Positions 43,255 to 52,347 are shown, counted from the stretch's first letter. The stretch: 64,000 nt of DNA from Pseudomonas alkylphenolica (GCF_016009175.1 NZ_JADUCM010000001.1:310001-374000); one strand, 5' to 3'. The notes: generated by a model not told the origin, from the sequence alone. A program made the numbers and translations.

Positions 43255-43689
43255 ATGGACCGTGAAACGATTAAAGGCCGCTGGAGCATTCTGGCCTGGG
43301 AGCAACGCTACGATGACGGCCGTGTCGTGTTGCCGATGGGCACGCAACTGGAAGGCTTCATCGAATACAGCGACTTCGGCATGTTCTGCGTGATCGCCCG
43401 GCAGGGCCGCGATGCGTTCACCAGCGGTGGGCAATGGTCCGCCGAGGATGGCGAGAAGGCCGCCGCCTACAACAGCTACCTGACCTATGCCGGCGACTTT
43501 GAAGTGGAGGGCAGCACCATCATCCACAAGGTGCGCCACAGTATCTTCCCCAACTGGGTGGGCGGGATTCAGCAGCGCAACGCCGTGCTCGACGGCGATG
43601 TGCTGTCGCTTACCGCGCGGCTGGAGGAGGGCTCGCCAGAGGCGCGTACCGCGTGCTTGCAGTGGGTGCGCGTCGCGGCCGCCCGATAA
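43255..43689 (+). CDS. Lipocalin-like domain protein
   Basis: 144 aa with the pattern of the lipocalin-like family (PF13924 type): N-terminal KGRWSILAWEQRYDDGRVVLPMG and a C-terminal strand LTARLEEGSPEARTACLQWVRV. Small proteins of this type occur beside catabolic genes and may bind or isomerise a hydrophobic intermediate. ATG 43255 is preferred because ggag lies seven bases upstream; ATG 43249, overlapping the stop of the hydrolase, is too close to it. Last gene of the oxoR operon; the ABC genes that follow start 59 bases later. Confidence 0.7.
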   Translation: MDRETIKGRWSILAWEQRYDDGRVVLPMGTQLEGFIEYSDFGMFCVIARQGRDAFTSGGQWSAEDGEKAAAYNSYLTYAGDFEVEGSTIIHKVRHSIFPNWVGGIQQRNAVLDGDVLSLTARLEEGSPEARTACLQWVRVAAAR

Positions 43690-43748
43690 TCGGGCAAAGC
43701 CGGCAAACACTGCTATGCCTATTGGTTGAAACCCAAGGGTAGGCAGAG

Positions 43749-44417
43749 ATGCTGGTCGTCGAACAGCTGTGCAAGTCGTTCACCACCGCCCAGGGCACCT
43801 TGCCGGTGCTGCAGGGCGTCGACTTGCGCCTGGCGCGGGGCAGCAGCCTGGCGCTGATGGGCGAGTCGGGCAGCGGCAAGAGCACCTTGCTGCACCTGCT
43901 CGCCGGGCTCGACCGTGCCGACAGCGGGCGCATCCTGATCGACGACGAGCCCCTCGACGGTCGCTCCGAGGCCGCCCTGGCCCAATGGCGCCGCCAGGGC
44001 ATCGGCCTGGTGTTCCAGCAGTACAACCTGATCAGCAGCCTGGATGTGGCGGCCAACCTGGCGTTTCAGGCACGCCTGGCCGGGCGCTATGAGGCCCGTT
44101 GGCAGGAGTACCTGACGCGCCAGCTGGGGCTGGCCGACCTGCTGCAACGTTACCCGGAACAACTCTCCGGCGGCCAGCAGCAACGGGTTGCGATCGGTCG
44201 CGCACTGGCCGCGCGACCTGCCTTGCTATTGGCGGACGAACCCACCGGCAGCCTCGACGAAGCCAGCAGTGATCAGGTGCTGGAACTAATGCTGCAACTG
44301 GTCGCCGAAGCCGGCAGCAGTGTGCTGATGGCCACCCACAGCCTGCGCCTGGCGCTGCGTCTGGAGCGGCGCTGTTTCCTCCAGGCCGGTCGCGTGCAGG
44401 ACCGGGAGGGGCGATGA
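43749..44417 (+). CDS. ABC transporter ATP-binding protein, LolD/MacB type
   Basis: 222 aa ATPase. Walker [10 protein letters not shown] near residue 38, Q-loop VFQQYNL, signature [19 protein letters not shown], Walker [13 protein letters not shown] and H-loop [12 protein letters not shown]. The length and the D-loop place it with LolD/FtsE/MacB-type mechanotransmitter systems, which matches the FtsX-like permease gene overlapping it by four bases. Together with the AttH-like lipoprotein it forms a three-gene export or envelope unit unrelated to the catabolic genes by sequence. Confidence 0.9.
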   Translation: MLVVEQLCKSFTTAQGTLPVLQGVDLRLARGSSLALMGESGSGKSTLLHLLAGLDRADSGRILIDDEPLDGRSEAALAQWRRQGIGLVFQQYNLISSLDVAANLAFQARLAGRYEARWQEYLTRQLGLADLLQRYPEQLSGGQQQRVAIGRALAARPALLLADEPTGSLDEASSDQVLELMLQLVAEAGSSVLMATHSLRLALRLERRCFLQAGRVQDREGR

Positions 44418-46876
44418 ACGCCTTGCAACTGACCGTGCAGGCGCTGCTCAGCCATTGGCGTCGCCATCGCGTGCAGGGCGCAAGCATTCTCACCGGACTG
44501 TGGCTGGCCACGGCGCTGTGGACCGGTGTCCAGGCATTAAACAGCCAGGCGCGCAATGATTACGCCCGCGCCAGCGCCGTTGTCGCAGGTCCCGCGTATG
44601 CGCAACTGGTGGCGCGTGATGCGCAGCGCTTCGACCAGGCCCTGTACCTGCAGCTTCGCCAGCTTGGCTGGGCAGTATCGCCGGTGGTGGAGGGCCGCTT
44701 GCGCTTTGCCGGTGAGCAGCCCTTGTCGGTGCGCCTGATCGGTATCGAGCCGTTGAGCCTGCCACCGGCCACCAACATTGCCGGCATCGCCGCGCAAGAC
44801 TTCGACCTGCAGGCGTTCATCGGCACACCGGGGCAAGCCTGGATCGGCCCGGACACGCTGCGGCAACTGGGCGTGAAACCGGGCGAGCAGGCTGTCACCA
44901 GCGACGGCCAGGTGTTGCCAACGTTGGTGCTCACGCCGCAGTTGGCGCCGGGCGTTGTCGTTGTCGATATCGGTCATGCCCAGGCCTTGCTGCACGCCGG
45001 GGGGCAGCTGTCGCGGTTGCTGCTGACCGATGTCAGCAAGCCATTGCCCGAGGCCATCGCCGCGCACCTTGAGCGCCAGCCGGGCGAGGATGATGCCGGC
45101 CTGCAACGCCTGACCGAGAGCTTTCACCTCAACCTTTCGGCGCTTGGTCTGTTGGCCTTCGTGGTCGGGCTGTTCATTGCGCACGCCGCCATCGGCCTGG
45201 CCCTCGAGCAGCGCCGTGGCCTGATACGTACCCTGCGTGCTTGCGGGGTCAGCCTGGGCATCGTGTTGAGCGGCCTGGCGCTGGAACTGGGGGTGTTTGC
45301 GCTGCTGGGCGGCTTGCTCGGGGTTGCCAGTGGTTATCTGCTGGCCGCAGCGCTGCTGCCCGATTTTGCGGCGAGCCTGCGTGGTTTGTACGGGGCGTCA
45401 GTAGCCGGGCACCTGACCTTGTCCGCTGAATGGTGGCTGATCGGGGTGGCGGTGAGTGTGCTGGGTGCGCTGCTCGCCGGGGCGAGCAGTGTGTTGCGTG
45501 CTGCCCGCTTGCCGCTGCTGGCCCTGGCGCAACCCCAGGCCTGGCGGCTGGCCCAAGGCCCATGGCTGCGACGCCAGGCGTGGCTGGCCGGGTTGCTGTT
45601 GCTGCTGGCGTTGGCGTGTTGGTTATGGGGCAATGGCCTGGCCAGCGCCTTCACCTTGCTCGCGGCGTTGCTGCTGGCGGCGGCCTTGCTGTTGCCGAGC
45701 GTACTCGATGGTGTGCTGGGCTGGCTGGCACGCCGCTGTCGACGGCCGCTGACACAATGGTTCGTTGCCGAAAGCCGGCAGCAATTGCCGGCGGTGAGCC
45801 TGGCGCTGATGGCGTTGCTGCTGGCCCTGGCCGCCAGTGTCGGCGTGGGCAGCATGACCGAGGGTTTTCGCAAGACCTTCACCGGCTGGCTCGACCAGCG
45901 CCTGGCCGCCGACCTGTATGTCACGCCCCGGGATACCGCGCAGGCGCTGCTGGTACGCGACTGGCTCGCTACGCAACCGGCAATCACCACGTTGCTACCG
46001 AGCTGGCGAGCAGAGGTGACACTGCAAGGCTGGCCGGTTCAGGTGCAGGGCATCATCGACGATCCCGCCTACCGCAGCCGCTGGCCGTTGCTGGAGCAGC
46101 GTGCACAAGCCTGGGAGCAATTGGCAGGTGGCAGCGCAGTCATGCTCAGCGAACAACTGGCCCGGCGCCTTGATGTGCAACTGGGTGACCGCTTGCAAGT
46201 GCTGCCCCAGCCCGCACCGGCAATGACCGTAGCGGGACTCTACGCAGACTACGGCAATCCCAAGGGCCATATGCTGGTCAATGCCGACTGGCTGCGCAGG
46301 CAGCGTGCCGATGCGACGCTCAGTGGCATCAGCGTCAACCTGCCGGCCGAGGGCGTGGCAACCTTGAAACATGAACTGCAATCGCGCTTTGCCCTGGACG
46401 ACAGCCGCGTTGTCGAGCAGTCGACCTTGAAGCGCTGGTCAAACGATGTTTTCAGTCGCACCTTTGCGGCGACCGCTGCGCTCAACAGCCTGACCCTCGG
46501 TGTCGCCGGCGTCGCGCTGTTCATCAGCTTGCTGAGCCTGAGCCAGCAGCGCCTGGGCCAATTGGCACCGTTGTGGGCACTGGGTGTACGGCGGGGGCAA
46601 CTGGCCTGGCTGGCGCTTGGGCAAACCTTGATGCTGAGTAGCTTCACGGTACTGTTGGCGATTCCTCTGGGGGTGTTGCTGGCCTGGTGCCTGGTGGCGG
46701 TGGTCAATGTTCAGGCCTTTGGCTGGCGCTTGCCGCTGTACCTGTTCCCGCGCCAGTTGCTGCAACTGGCCTTGCTTGGCGTGCTGACCAGCCTGTTGGC
46801 CAGTGCCTGGCCGTTGTGGCAACTGGCGCGGCGCCAGCCGGCCGAACTGCTGAGGCAATTTGCCGATGAAACCTGA
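44414..46876 (+). CDS. FtsX-like ABC permease, double-domain
   Basis: 820 aa inner-membrane protein with two FtsX-type blocks: an N-terminal TM (residues about 20-38), a large periplasmic domain, TMs at about 240-340 and 370-440, a second periplasmic domain (about 480-680) and terminal TMs (about 685-805). Such long FtsX permeases act as a single polypeptide with a LolD-like ATPase in type VII ABC machines, usually moving lipids or lipoproteins or signalling across the membrane. Overlaps both neighbours (4 bases before, 11 after). Confidence 0.87.
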   Translation: MNALQLTVQALLSHWRRHRVQGASILTGLWLATALWTGVQALNSQARNDYARASAVVAGPAYAQLVARDAQRFDQALYLQLRQLGWAVSPVVEGRLRFAGEQPLSVRLIGIEPLSLPPATNIAGIAAQDFDLQAFIGTPGQAWIGPDTLRQLGVKPGEQAVTSDGQVLPTLVLTPQLAPGVVVVDIGHAQALLHAGGQLSRLLLTDVSKPLPEAIAAHLERQPGEDDAGLQRLTESFHLNLSALGLLAFVVGLFIAHAAIGLALEQRRGLIRTLRACGVSLGIVLSGLALELGVFALLGGLLGVASGYLLAAALLPDFAASLRGLYGASVAGHLTLSAEWWLIGVAVSVLGALLAGASSVLRAARLPLLALAQPQAWRLAQGPWLRRQAWLAGLLLLLALACWLWGNGLASAFTLLAALLLAAALLLPSVLDGVLGWLARRCRRPLTQWFVAESRQQLPAVSLALMALLLALAASVGVGSMTEGFRKTFTGWLDQRLAADLYVTPRDTAQALLVRDWLATQPAITTLLPSWRAEVTLQGWPVQVQGIIDDPAYRSRWPLLEQRAQAWEQLAGGSAVMLSEQLARRLDVQLGDRLQVLPQPAPAMTVAGLYADYGNPKGHMLVNADWLRRQRADATLSGISVNLPAEGVATLKHELQSRFALDDSRVVEQSTLKRWSNDVFSRTFAATAALNSLTLGVAGVALFISLLSLSQQRLGQLAPLWALGVRRGQLAWLALGQTLMLSSFTVLLAIPLGVLLAWCLVAVVNVQAFGWRLPLYLFPRQLLQLALLGVLTSLLASAWPLWQLARRQPAELLRQFADET

Positions 46877-47930
46877 AGCCTGGCTGTTGTTCGCGCTGGC
46901 CTTGCTGGCCGGCTGCGACCCGCCGCAACCGCCAGCCAAAAGCTATGCCGGGCTGGGCCAGGAGGCGGGGGCGTTCAACCCGGTGACACGCAATCATGCG
47001 CTGGTTTTTCCCCGCGACCATGCCGCGCACAACGGCTTTCGCATCGAGTGGTGGTACGTCACGGCCAACCTCAAGGACAGTCAGGGGCGTGAGTGGGGGG
47101 CGCAATGGACGTTGTTCCGCTCGGCCTTGCGCGCCGGGCCGGAGACCCGCGGCTGGGACAGCCCCAACCTGTGGATGGGCCACGCGGCCCTGACCGGGCC
47201 TGGCGGCCATCAATCCAGCGAAACCCTGGCGCGCGGCGGCATTGGCCAGGCCGGCGTGCAGGCCCGGCCGTTTCGCGCGTGGATAAACGACTGGGCGCTG
47301 CAGGGCAGTGACGATATCAGCCAGTTGCAGATGAGCGCCGGCGGCCAGGGCTTTGCCTACCGCCTGACGTTGCGCAGCAGCGGCCCGCTGGTGCTGCAAG
47401 GCGATCAAGGCTACAGCGAGAAATCCGGCAAGGGCCAGGCGTCTTACTACTACAGCCAGCCGTTTTACCAGGTGACCGGCGAGGTTGAACGCGATGGCCA
47501 GCGCGTTGCCGTCACCGGCAAGGCCTGGCTCGACCGCGAGTGGAGCAGCCAGCCGCTGGCTGCCGGGCAGTCGGGCTGGGACTGGTTCTCCCTGCACCTG
47601 GACAGCGGCGCCAAAGTGATGCTGTTTCGCGTGCGTGAAGACGCGGGCCCGCCTTACCGCGCCGGTACCTGGATCAGCGCTACTGGTGAAACCCAGGCGT
47701 TGAACGGCGAGCAGATCGAGCTTCAAGCGCTGGCCTGGACTACCCAGCAAAACGGCAAGCAGGTGCCCACGCGCTGGCGCGTGCACCTGCCCGTGCAAGG
47801 GCTGGATGTTCAGGTCGAGGCACTGGAACCGCAGGCGTGGATGAATACCCGTTTTCCGTACTGGGAAGGGCCGGTGCGTATCAGCGGCAGTGTAGGGGGA
47901 CGGGGATATCTGGAAATGACCGGGTACTAG
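46866..47930 (+). CDS. AttH/CrtC-like (lipocalin-like) lipoprotein
   Basis: 354 aa lipoprotein: signal peptide with lipobox LLAGC, Cys at residue 17. The body has the CrtC/AttH hallmarks HNGFRIEWWYVTANLKDSQG near residue 55, GWDSPNLWMGHAALTG, and GKAWLDREWSSQPLAAGQSGWDWFSLHLD (quoted in part). These domains are two lipocalin-like barrels that in CrtC hydrate carotenoids. Always found beside such LolD/FtsX pairs in Pseudomonas, it is probably the periplasmic partner. Starts inside the end of the permease gene. Confidence 0.87.
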   Translation: MKPEAWLLFALALLAGCDPPQPPAKSYAGLGQEAGAFNPVTRNHALVFPRDHAAHNGFRIEWWYVTANLKDSQGREWGAQWTLFRSALRAGPETRGWDSPNLWMGHAALTGPGGHQSSETLARGGIGQAGVQARPFRAWINDWALQGSDDISQLQMSAGGQGFAYRLTLRSSGPLVLQGDQGYSEKSGKGQASYYYSQPFYQVTGEVERDGQRVAVTGKAWLDREWSSQPLAAGQSGWDWFSLHLDSGAKVMLFRVREDAGPPYRAGTWISATGETQALNGEQIELQALAWTTQQNGKQVPTRWRVHLPVQGLDVQVEALEPQAWMNTRFPYWEGPVRISGSVGGRGYLEMTGY

Positions 47931-47977
47931 CATCCGATCAGTGCATAATGCGCGTCACACCACCAAAAGGACTGGGT

Positions 47978-48415
47978 ATGACGTTGATTTCGCAACGCGT
48001 AGCGCTCGCTCGTGAAGGCGCTAACGACAAGGTGATCTGCCGCATGGCATCAGGCTGGGCGGTCATGGGCGATGTGCAGTTCCTTGAGGGCTATTGCCTG
48101 TTGCTACCCGATCCTGTGGTCCCGAGCCTCAATGACCTGGACCCGGCTGCACGCGCAACCTACCTGCTGGACATGGCCCGACTCGGGGATGCGGTCTTGC
48201 AGGCAACCGGGGCATTGCGGATGAACTACGAGATTCTCGGCAACACAGAGCCCGAGCTGCACTGCCACCTTTTCCCTCGGTATGCCCACGAGCCGGAACA
48301 GCACCGCAAGATGCCCGTGTGGTTCTATGACTGGAAAACCGCGATTCCCTACGCCGAGGAAACGCACGGGGCATTGCGCAAAAAACTGGCGCAATTACTG
48401 GAAGGCTCGGCCTGA
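47978..48415 (+). CDS. HIT-like protein with altered histidine triad
   Basis: 145 aa from ATG 47978, chosen for the aaaagg seven bases upstream. The HIT region reads ELHCHLFPRY near residue 102, so the first of the three histidines (HxHxH) is Glu while the second and third are kept. HIT enzymes hydrolyse nucleoside phosphoramidates or dinucleotides with the middle His as nucleophile; loss of the first His occurs in some branches. The N-terminal GWAVMGDVQFLEGYCLLLP segment is typical of bacterial HIT-domain proteins. No operon link is evident. Confidence 0.75.
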   Translation: MTLISQRVALAREGANDKVICRMASGWAVMGDVQFLEGYCLLLPDPVVPSLNDLDPAARATYLLDMARLGDAVLQATGALRMNYEILGNTEPELHCHLFPRYAHEPEQHRKMPVWFYDWKTAIPYAEETHGALRKKLAQLLEGSA

Positions 48416-48522
48416 AGGACAATGCGAAGCGCGGTGCTAGACTTACCGGTTGGGCCACCGGGGCAGGCCTTTTGCTCAATTGACGCTTACAGTGCGGGGG
48501 GCGCTCATACCAGAGGTGTGAC

Positions 48523-48894
48523 ATGGCTACCGACTCGGCGGATAAAGATCACATACAGCGGGTGGTTCGCAACTATGTAGAAGGCATGGTGTTCGCAGAC
48601 GAAGCCCTGTTGCGACAGGCCTTTCACCCCGCGTGCCGGATCATCGGCCACTACATGGGTGCACTCGAATGGCTGTCGCTTGACGAGTTTATCGAGGCCA
48701 TCCGCCATGAAGGCGCTGCGGCTGCCGGCACCATACCTTATTGGGACGTGCTCGCCATCGACATCACCGGCGATGCCGCGTCGGTGAAAGTCATCGATGA
48801 CTATGTCGGGATGCAGTTCACCGATTACCTGTCGCTGCTGAAAATCGACCATCACTGGGTGATCGTCAACAAGCTCTATTTTCACCACCAGTAG
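48523..48894 (+). CDS. SnoaL/NTF2-like protein (putative lumazine-binding type)
   Basis: 123 aa protein with the NTF2-like fold pattern: VVRNYVEGMVFADEALLRQAFHP at the N terminus, VKVIDDYVGMQFTDYLSLLKIDHHWVIVNKLYFHH at the C terminus (quoted in part). The cone-shaped fold binds small ligands; the family is close to PF12893. Function unknown. It stands alone, 62 bases before the convergent end of the triple-Rid gene. Confidence 0.72.
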   Translation: MATDSADKDHIQRVVRNYVEGMVFADEALLRQAFHPACRIIGHYMGALEWLSLDEFIEAIRHEGAAAAGTIPYWDVLAIDITGDAASVKVIDDYVGMQFTDYLSLLKIDHHWVIVNKLYFHHQ

Positions 48895-48956
48895 GTTTGC
48901 CGTCGTCGGGTAAAAAGGGAGGCTGCGCGCGCTGCCCAGCCGCCCTTTGTTCAGCG

Positions 48957-50228
48957 CTAGGCCGACGGCGGTGTGCCTTCGGCGTTCGATACCACGGCAT
49001 CAATCTGCACCAGTGCTCCGTCTGGCAGCGCCGACACACCCACGGTCCGCCGTGCTGGCACACCGCCCGGGAAGTAGCTGGCATACGCCTCGTCTACGGC
49101 CGCACCGTCTTCGATGTCCTTGAGGAAGATGTTGACCTTGACCACGTCGGCCAGGTTGTGGCCGATACTCTCGACAATGGCCTTGATGTTCTTCAAACAT
49201 TGGCCCGCTTGCTCTTTTGCACCGCCCGCCACCAGCTTGCCGGATTTCGGGTCCAGCGGTAATTGCGCGGATAGGTGATTGTAGTGAGAGAACGCCACCG
49301 TCTGCGTCGACAGCGCGTTTCTCGGGGCGTTATCGGTGTTGTTGGCCTTGATGACGATGCCGTGCCGGTCTTCGACGGCTTGTGGTGGCGTGCCATCGCC
49401 GTGCGAGACGACGGCTTCAATCTGCACCAGCGCATCCAGCGGCAGCGCCGACACGGCAACGTTGGTGCGGGCGGGCAGGTAGCCTACGGTTCGTGCAATC
49501 GCCGCGTCGGGGAAGAAGGTGGTGTAGACCTGGTTGACCGCATCGAGGTCGTTCAGGTTTTTGACAAAGACCGTGATCCTGACAATGTCATCAAACGGTA
49601 CGTCGATGCCCTCGAGAATCGCCTTGATGTTTTTCAGGCACTGTTTGGTCTGTTCTTTCACACCGCCTGCCACCAGTTTCCCGGTGGCCGGGTCGATCGG
49701 CAATTGCGCAGACAGGTTGTTGTAATGCGAGAACGCCACGCTTTGTGTCGACAGCGGGCTGAGGGGCGCGCGCTCGGTGTTCTTGGCCACTTTTACCAGG
49801 TCGCCGGCCTGTGGGGCGTTCGGAATGGTGCCTTCGCCATGTGAAACCAGGGCCTCGACCTGCACCAGGGCATCCAGCGGTAACGCGCTGACCACCACCG
49901 TGGTCAATGCCGGGACATAGTCCGGGAAAAAGCGTGCATGCACCGCTTGGACCGCCTCGATGTCCGTGCTGTGCTTGACGAACAGGCTGATCCTGACGAT
50001 GTCGGTCAGCCCGTGGTTGATGCTTTCGACAATCGCTTTAATGTTCTTGAAGCACTGTTCGGCCTGCGCGGTTATACCGCCGGCGACCAGTGCGCCCGAG
50101 GCCGGGTCGATAGGCAACTGGGCAGAAATGTTGTTGTAGTGAGAGAAAGCGACGGTCTGCGAATAAGGGCCTGTACCTTGTGGCGCGCGTTCCGTGTTGC
50201 GTGCTGACACTGCGTTATAGCCAGTCAT
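48957..50228 (-). CDS. Fusion of three RidA/YjgF-type domains
   Basis: 423 aa made of three tandem Rid domains (about residues 1-138, 140-288, 290-423), each with the pattern ..SQTVAFSHYNN.SAQLPIDP...GKLVAGG..EQ..QCLKNIKAI.. The substrate-binding Arg of RidA (Arg105 in E. coli) is present in repeats 2 (PARTNV) and 3 (PARRTV) but is Leu in repeat 1 (PALTTV). The position of E. coli Glu120 appears to be Gln in all three. Single RidA proteins are trimers that hydrolyse enamines or imines; this protein may form the trimer within one chain. Catalysis is therefore uncertain. Confidence 0.88.
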   Translation of the reverse strand: MTGYNAVSARNTERAPQGTGPYSQTVAFSHYNNISAQLPIDPASGALVAGGITAQAEQCFKNIKAIVESINHGLTDIVRISLFVKHSTDIEAVQAVHARFFPDYVPALTTVVVSALPLDALVQVEALVSHGEGTIPNAPQAGDLVKVAKNTERAPLSPLSTQSVAFSHYNNLSAQLPIDPATGKLVAGGVKEQTKQCLKNIKAILEGIDVPFDDIVRITVFVKNLNDLDAVNQVYTTFFPDAAIARTVGYLPARTNVAVSALPLDALVQIEAVVSHGDGTPPQAVEDRHGIVIKANNTDNAPRNALSTQTVAFSHYNHLSAQLPLDPKSGKLVAGGAKEQAGQCLKNIKAIVESIGHNLADVVKVNIFLKDIEDGAAVDEAYASYFPGGVPARRTVGVSALPDGALVQIDAVVSNAEGTPPSA

Positions 50229-50550
50229 ACGAGTACTCCCCTGTGTTGCTGGATTTGAGTGGGCGGCGTGGCAAGCGCGAGTTCCACTTCACGACCGGCG
50301 GTTGCCAACGCATTTCCGGACAACGGACACTGAGTCCACGCGGGGGGCAGGCAGCGCTACTGCCTGAGGGTTGCTGATGGAACGGGTGCAAGTGTAGTGG
50401 GCTCTGCGCGTTGCGCCATTGCACGTGCATTCATCGGCCATCCGGCCAGGGTTCTGGTCGCATAAATTTGAAATCTGCCGCATTGCTCGACAGAATCGCG
50501 CCCTGATCCGGCCAGCGGTGCCGGACATGTGTGCGCTAAAGGGGCAGCAG
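50229..50550. other. Divergent intergenic region between the triple-Rid gene and trmK
   Basis: 322 bases without a credible gene. It should hold the promoters of both divergent genes. The ribosome site aaagggg (50538-50544) precedes the TTG start of trmK. No repeat or known motif was recognised. Confidence 0.5.
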
Positions 50551-51246
50551 TTGAACGAACAGACATTGTCCATGCGCCTGGAGCGTGTGGCGGCACAGGT
50601 ACCAGCCGGTGCGCGCCTGGCCGATATTGGCTCGGATCACGGTTACCTGCCGGTGGCGCTGATGCGCCGTGGCGCCATCACGTCGGCGGTGGCCGGCGAC
50701 GTGGCAGAGACACCGTTTCGTGCTGCCGAACGCACCGTGCGCGAAAATGGCCTGGACCTGCAGATCACCGTGCGCCTGGCCAATGGGCTGGCGGCAATCG
50801 AGCCGCAAGACGGCATTTCGGCTATCACGCTCTGTGGCATGGGCGGCGAGACCATCCGCGACATCCTCGACGCCGGCAAGGCGCGCCTGAGCGGTCGGGA
50901 GCGCCTGATCCTTCAGCCCAACGGTGGCGAACAGCCCCTGCGCCAATGGCTGATGGAAAACGGCTACCGCATCCTTCATGAGGAGGTGCTGCGGGAAAAC
51001 CGCTTCGACTATGAAATCATCGTCGCCGATCGCAGCGGACCGGTGACCTACAGCGCCCAGGAGCTGTACTTTGGCCCGTTGCACCTGCAAAGCCGCAGTG
51101 TCGCGTTCCAGGGCAAATGGCAGCGCCGGTTGCGCCTCAAGCAAAAGACCCTGGCCCATTTCGCCCGCGCGCGGCATGCCGTGCCGGAAGAAAAAGTTCA
51201 AACCCTCACCCTGCAGGTGGGCTGGATCGCAGCGCTGCTGGTTTGA
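50551..51246 (+). CDS. trmK: tRNA (adenine22-N1)-methyltransferase, TrmK family
   Basis: 231 aa class I SAM-dependent methyltransferase. The SAM-binding motif is LADIGSDHGYLPVALMRRG near residue 23, followed by AVAGDVAETPFRAAERTVRENGL and the TrmK-specific ITLCGMGGETIRDIL and LILQPNGGEQPLRQWL. Known homologues methylate A22 of some tRNAs. The TTG at 50551 (LNEQTLSMRLERV) is preferred: aaagggg lies seven bases upstream and the homologous proteins begin at this sequence; the first ATG in frame (50572) has no ribosome site. Confidence 0.85.
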   Translation: MNEQTLSMRLERVAAQVPAGARLADIGSDHGYLPVALMRRGAITSAVAGDVAETPFRAAERTVRENGLDLQITVRLANGLAAIEPQDGISAITLCGMGGETIRDILDAGKARLSGRERLILQPNGGEQPLRQWLMENGYRILHEEVLRENRFDYEIIVADRSGPVTYSAQELYFGPLHLQSRSVAFQGKWQRRLRLKQKTLAHFARARHAVPEEKVQTLTLQVGWIAALLV

Positions 51247-51372
51247 GCACTTGCCATGCCTCACGATTGCTGCACACTGTGCAGTAATGATCTGCAAACA
51301 GCCTGTCTTGTTGCGCCTGCAGTCAGTTTTCATACTTCAGCCCTCTGAATAACCGACTGAAGGGGAAAGACC

Positions 51373-52347
51373 ATGGTTGCTGCAATCCGTTTTAGCCACG
51401 TTGGCGAACCTGGCGTGCTGGCCGTGCAAACGTTGGGCGAACAAACGCCCGGTCACGGCGAGGTCTGGCTCGAGCAAGCGGCCATTGGCGTCAACTTTCT
51501 CGACGTCGCCCAGCGCAAGGGAGCAGTGCCCCTGCCGTTGCCCTCCGGCCTTGGCCTGGAAGGTGCCGGGCGTGTGGCGGCGGTGGGGGAAGGGGTGAGC
51601 ACTGTGCAGGTGGGCGATCGCGTTGCCTATGCCACCGGCCCGGTTGGCGCCTATGCATCGGCCCGGCTGTTTCCTGCCCGGCGCCTGGTCAGGATTCCGG
51701 ACGCGCTGTCATTTGATGATGCCGCCGCTGTGCTGTTCAAGGGCATTACTGCCCAGTACCTGTTGAAGTCCACCTACCCGGTTGGGCCGGGCACTGCCGT
51801 GCTGCTTTACGGTGTGGCAGGCGGGGTGGGGGCGATCATGGCGACATGGGCCAAGCACCTGGGGGCAACGGTGATCGGCGTGGTGTCCAGGCCGGCCAGC
51901 GTTGCCAAGGCCAAGGCCCTGGGTTGCGACGAGGTGCTGGTGTTTGACGCCGACACCCTGGCGGCGCAGGTGGCCCGTGTCACCGGGGGCAGCAAGGTCG
52001 ACGTCGTCTACGATCCGATTGGGCGTGTGTCTTTCCAGGCCTCGCTGGACAGCTTGCGGCCACGGGGCGTGATGGTGTCGTTCGGGGCGTCCTCCGGCGC
52101 GCCGGAAGCGGTAGAAATCGCCACCCTCAACAGCAAGGGCTCGTTGTTCCTCACCCGTCCTTCGCTGGCAGCACATACCGCCACCGACGCCGAATACCAG
52201 GCGCGGGCGCAGGATGTGCTGGCGGCTGTCGAGGCGGGCATCATCACGCCGCACATCTGGGCGCGGTATCCACTGGCAGAGGCGGCGTTGGCGCATGCCG
52301 ACCTGGAATCAGGGCGTTCATCGGGGGCGATCATTCTAAAACCATGA
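51373..52347 (+). CDS. Zinc-independent quinone oxidoreductase (MDR family)
   Basis: 324 aa. QOR-like features: INFLDVAQRKGAVPLPLPSGLGLEGAG near residue 40, FKGITAQYLLKSTYPV, and the NADPH loop LLYGVAGGVGAIMATWAKHLGATVIGVV (quoted in part). No zinc ligands are present. Likely reduces quinones or enones with NADPH in the cytoplasm. It overlaps the following LysR gene by four bases, so the regulator is cotranscribed and may control its own operon. Confidence 0.88.
   Translation: MVAAIRFSHVGEPGVLAVQTLGEQTPGHGEVWLEQAAIGVNFLDVAQRKGAVPLPLPSGLGLEGAGRVAAVGEGVSTVQVGDRVAYATGPVGAYASARLFPARRLVRIPDALSFDDAAAVLFKGITAQYLLKSTYPVGPGTAVLLYGVAGGVGAIMATWAKHLGATVIGVVSRPASVAKAKALGCDEVLVFDADTLAAQVARVTGGSKVDVVYDPIGRVSFQASLDSLRPRGVMVSFGASSGAPEAVEIATLNSKGSLFLTRPSLAAHTATDAEYQARAQDVLAAVEAGIITPHIWARYPLAEAALAHADLESGRSSGAIILKP

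Noticed and set aside
50419..50550. Longer N terminus for the TrmK-type protein
   Set aside because: The extra sequence is not methyltransferase-like; the TTG at 50551 has a ribosome site at the right distance.
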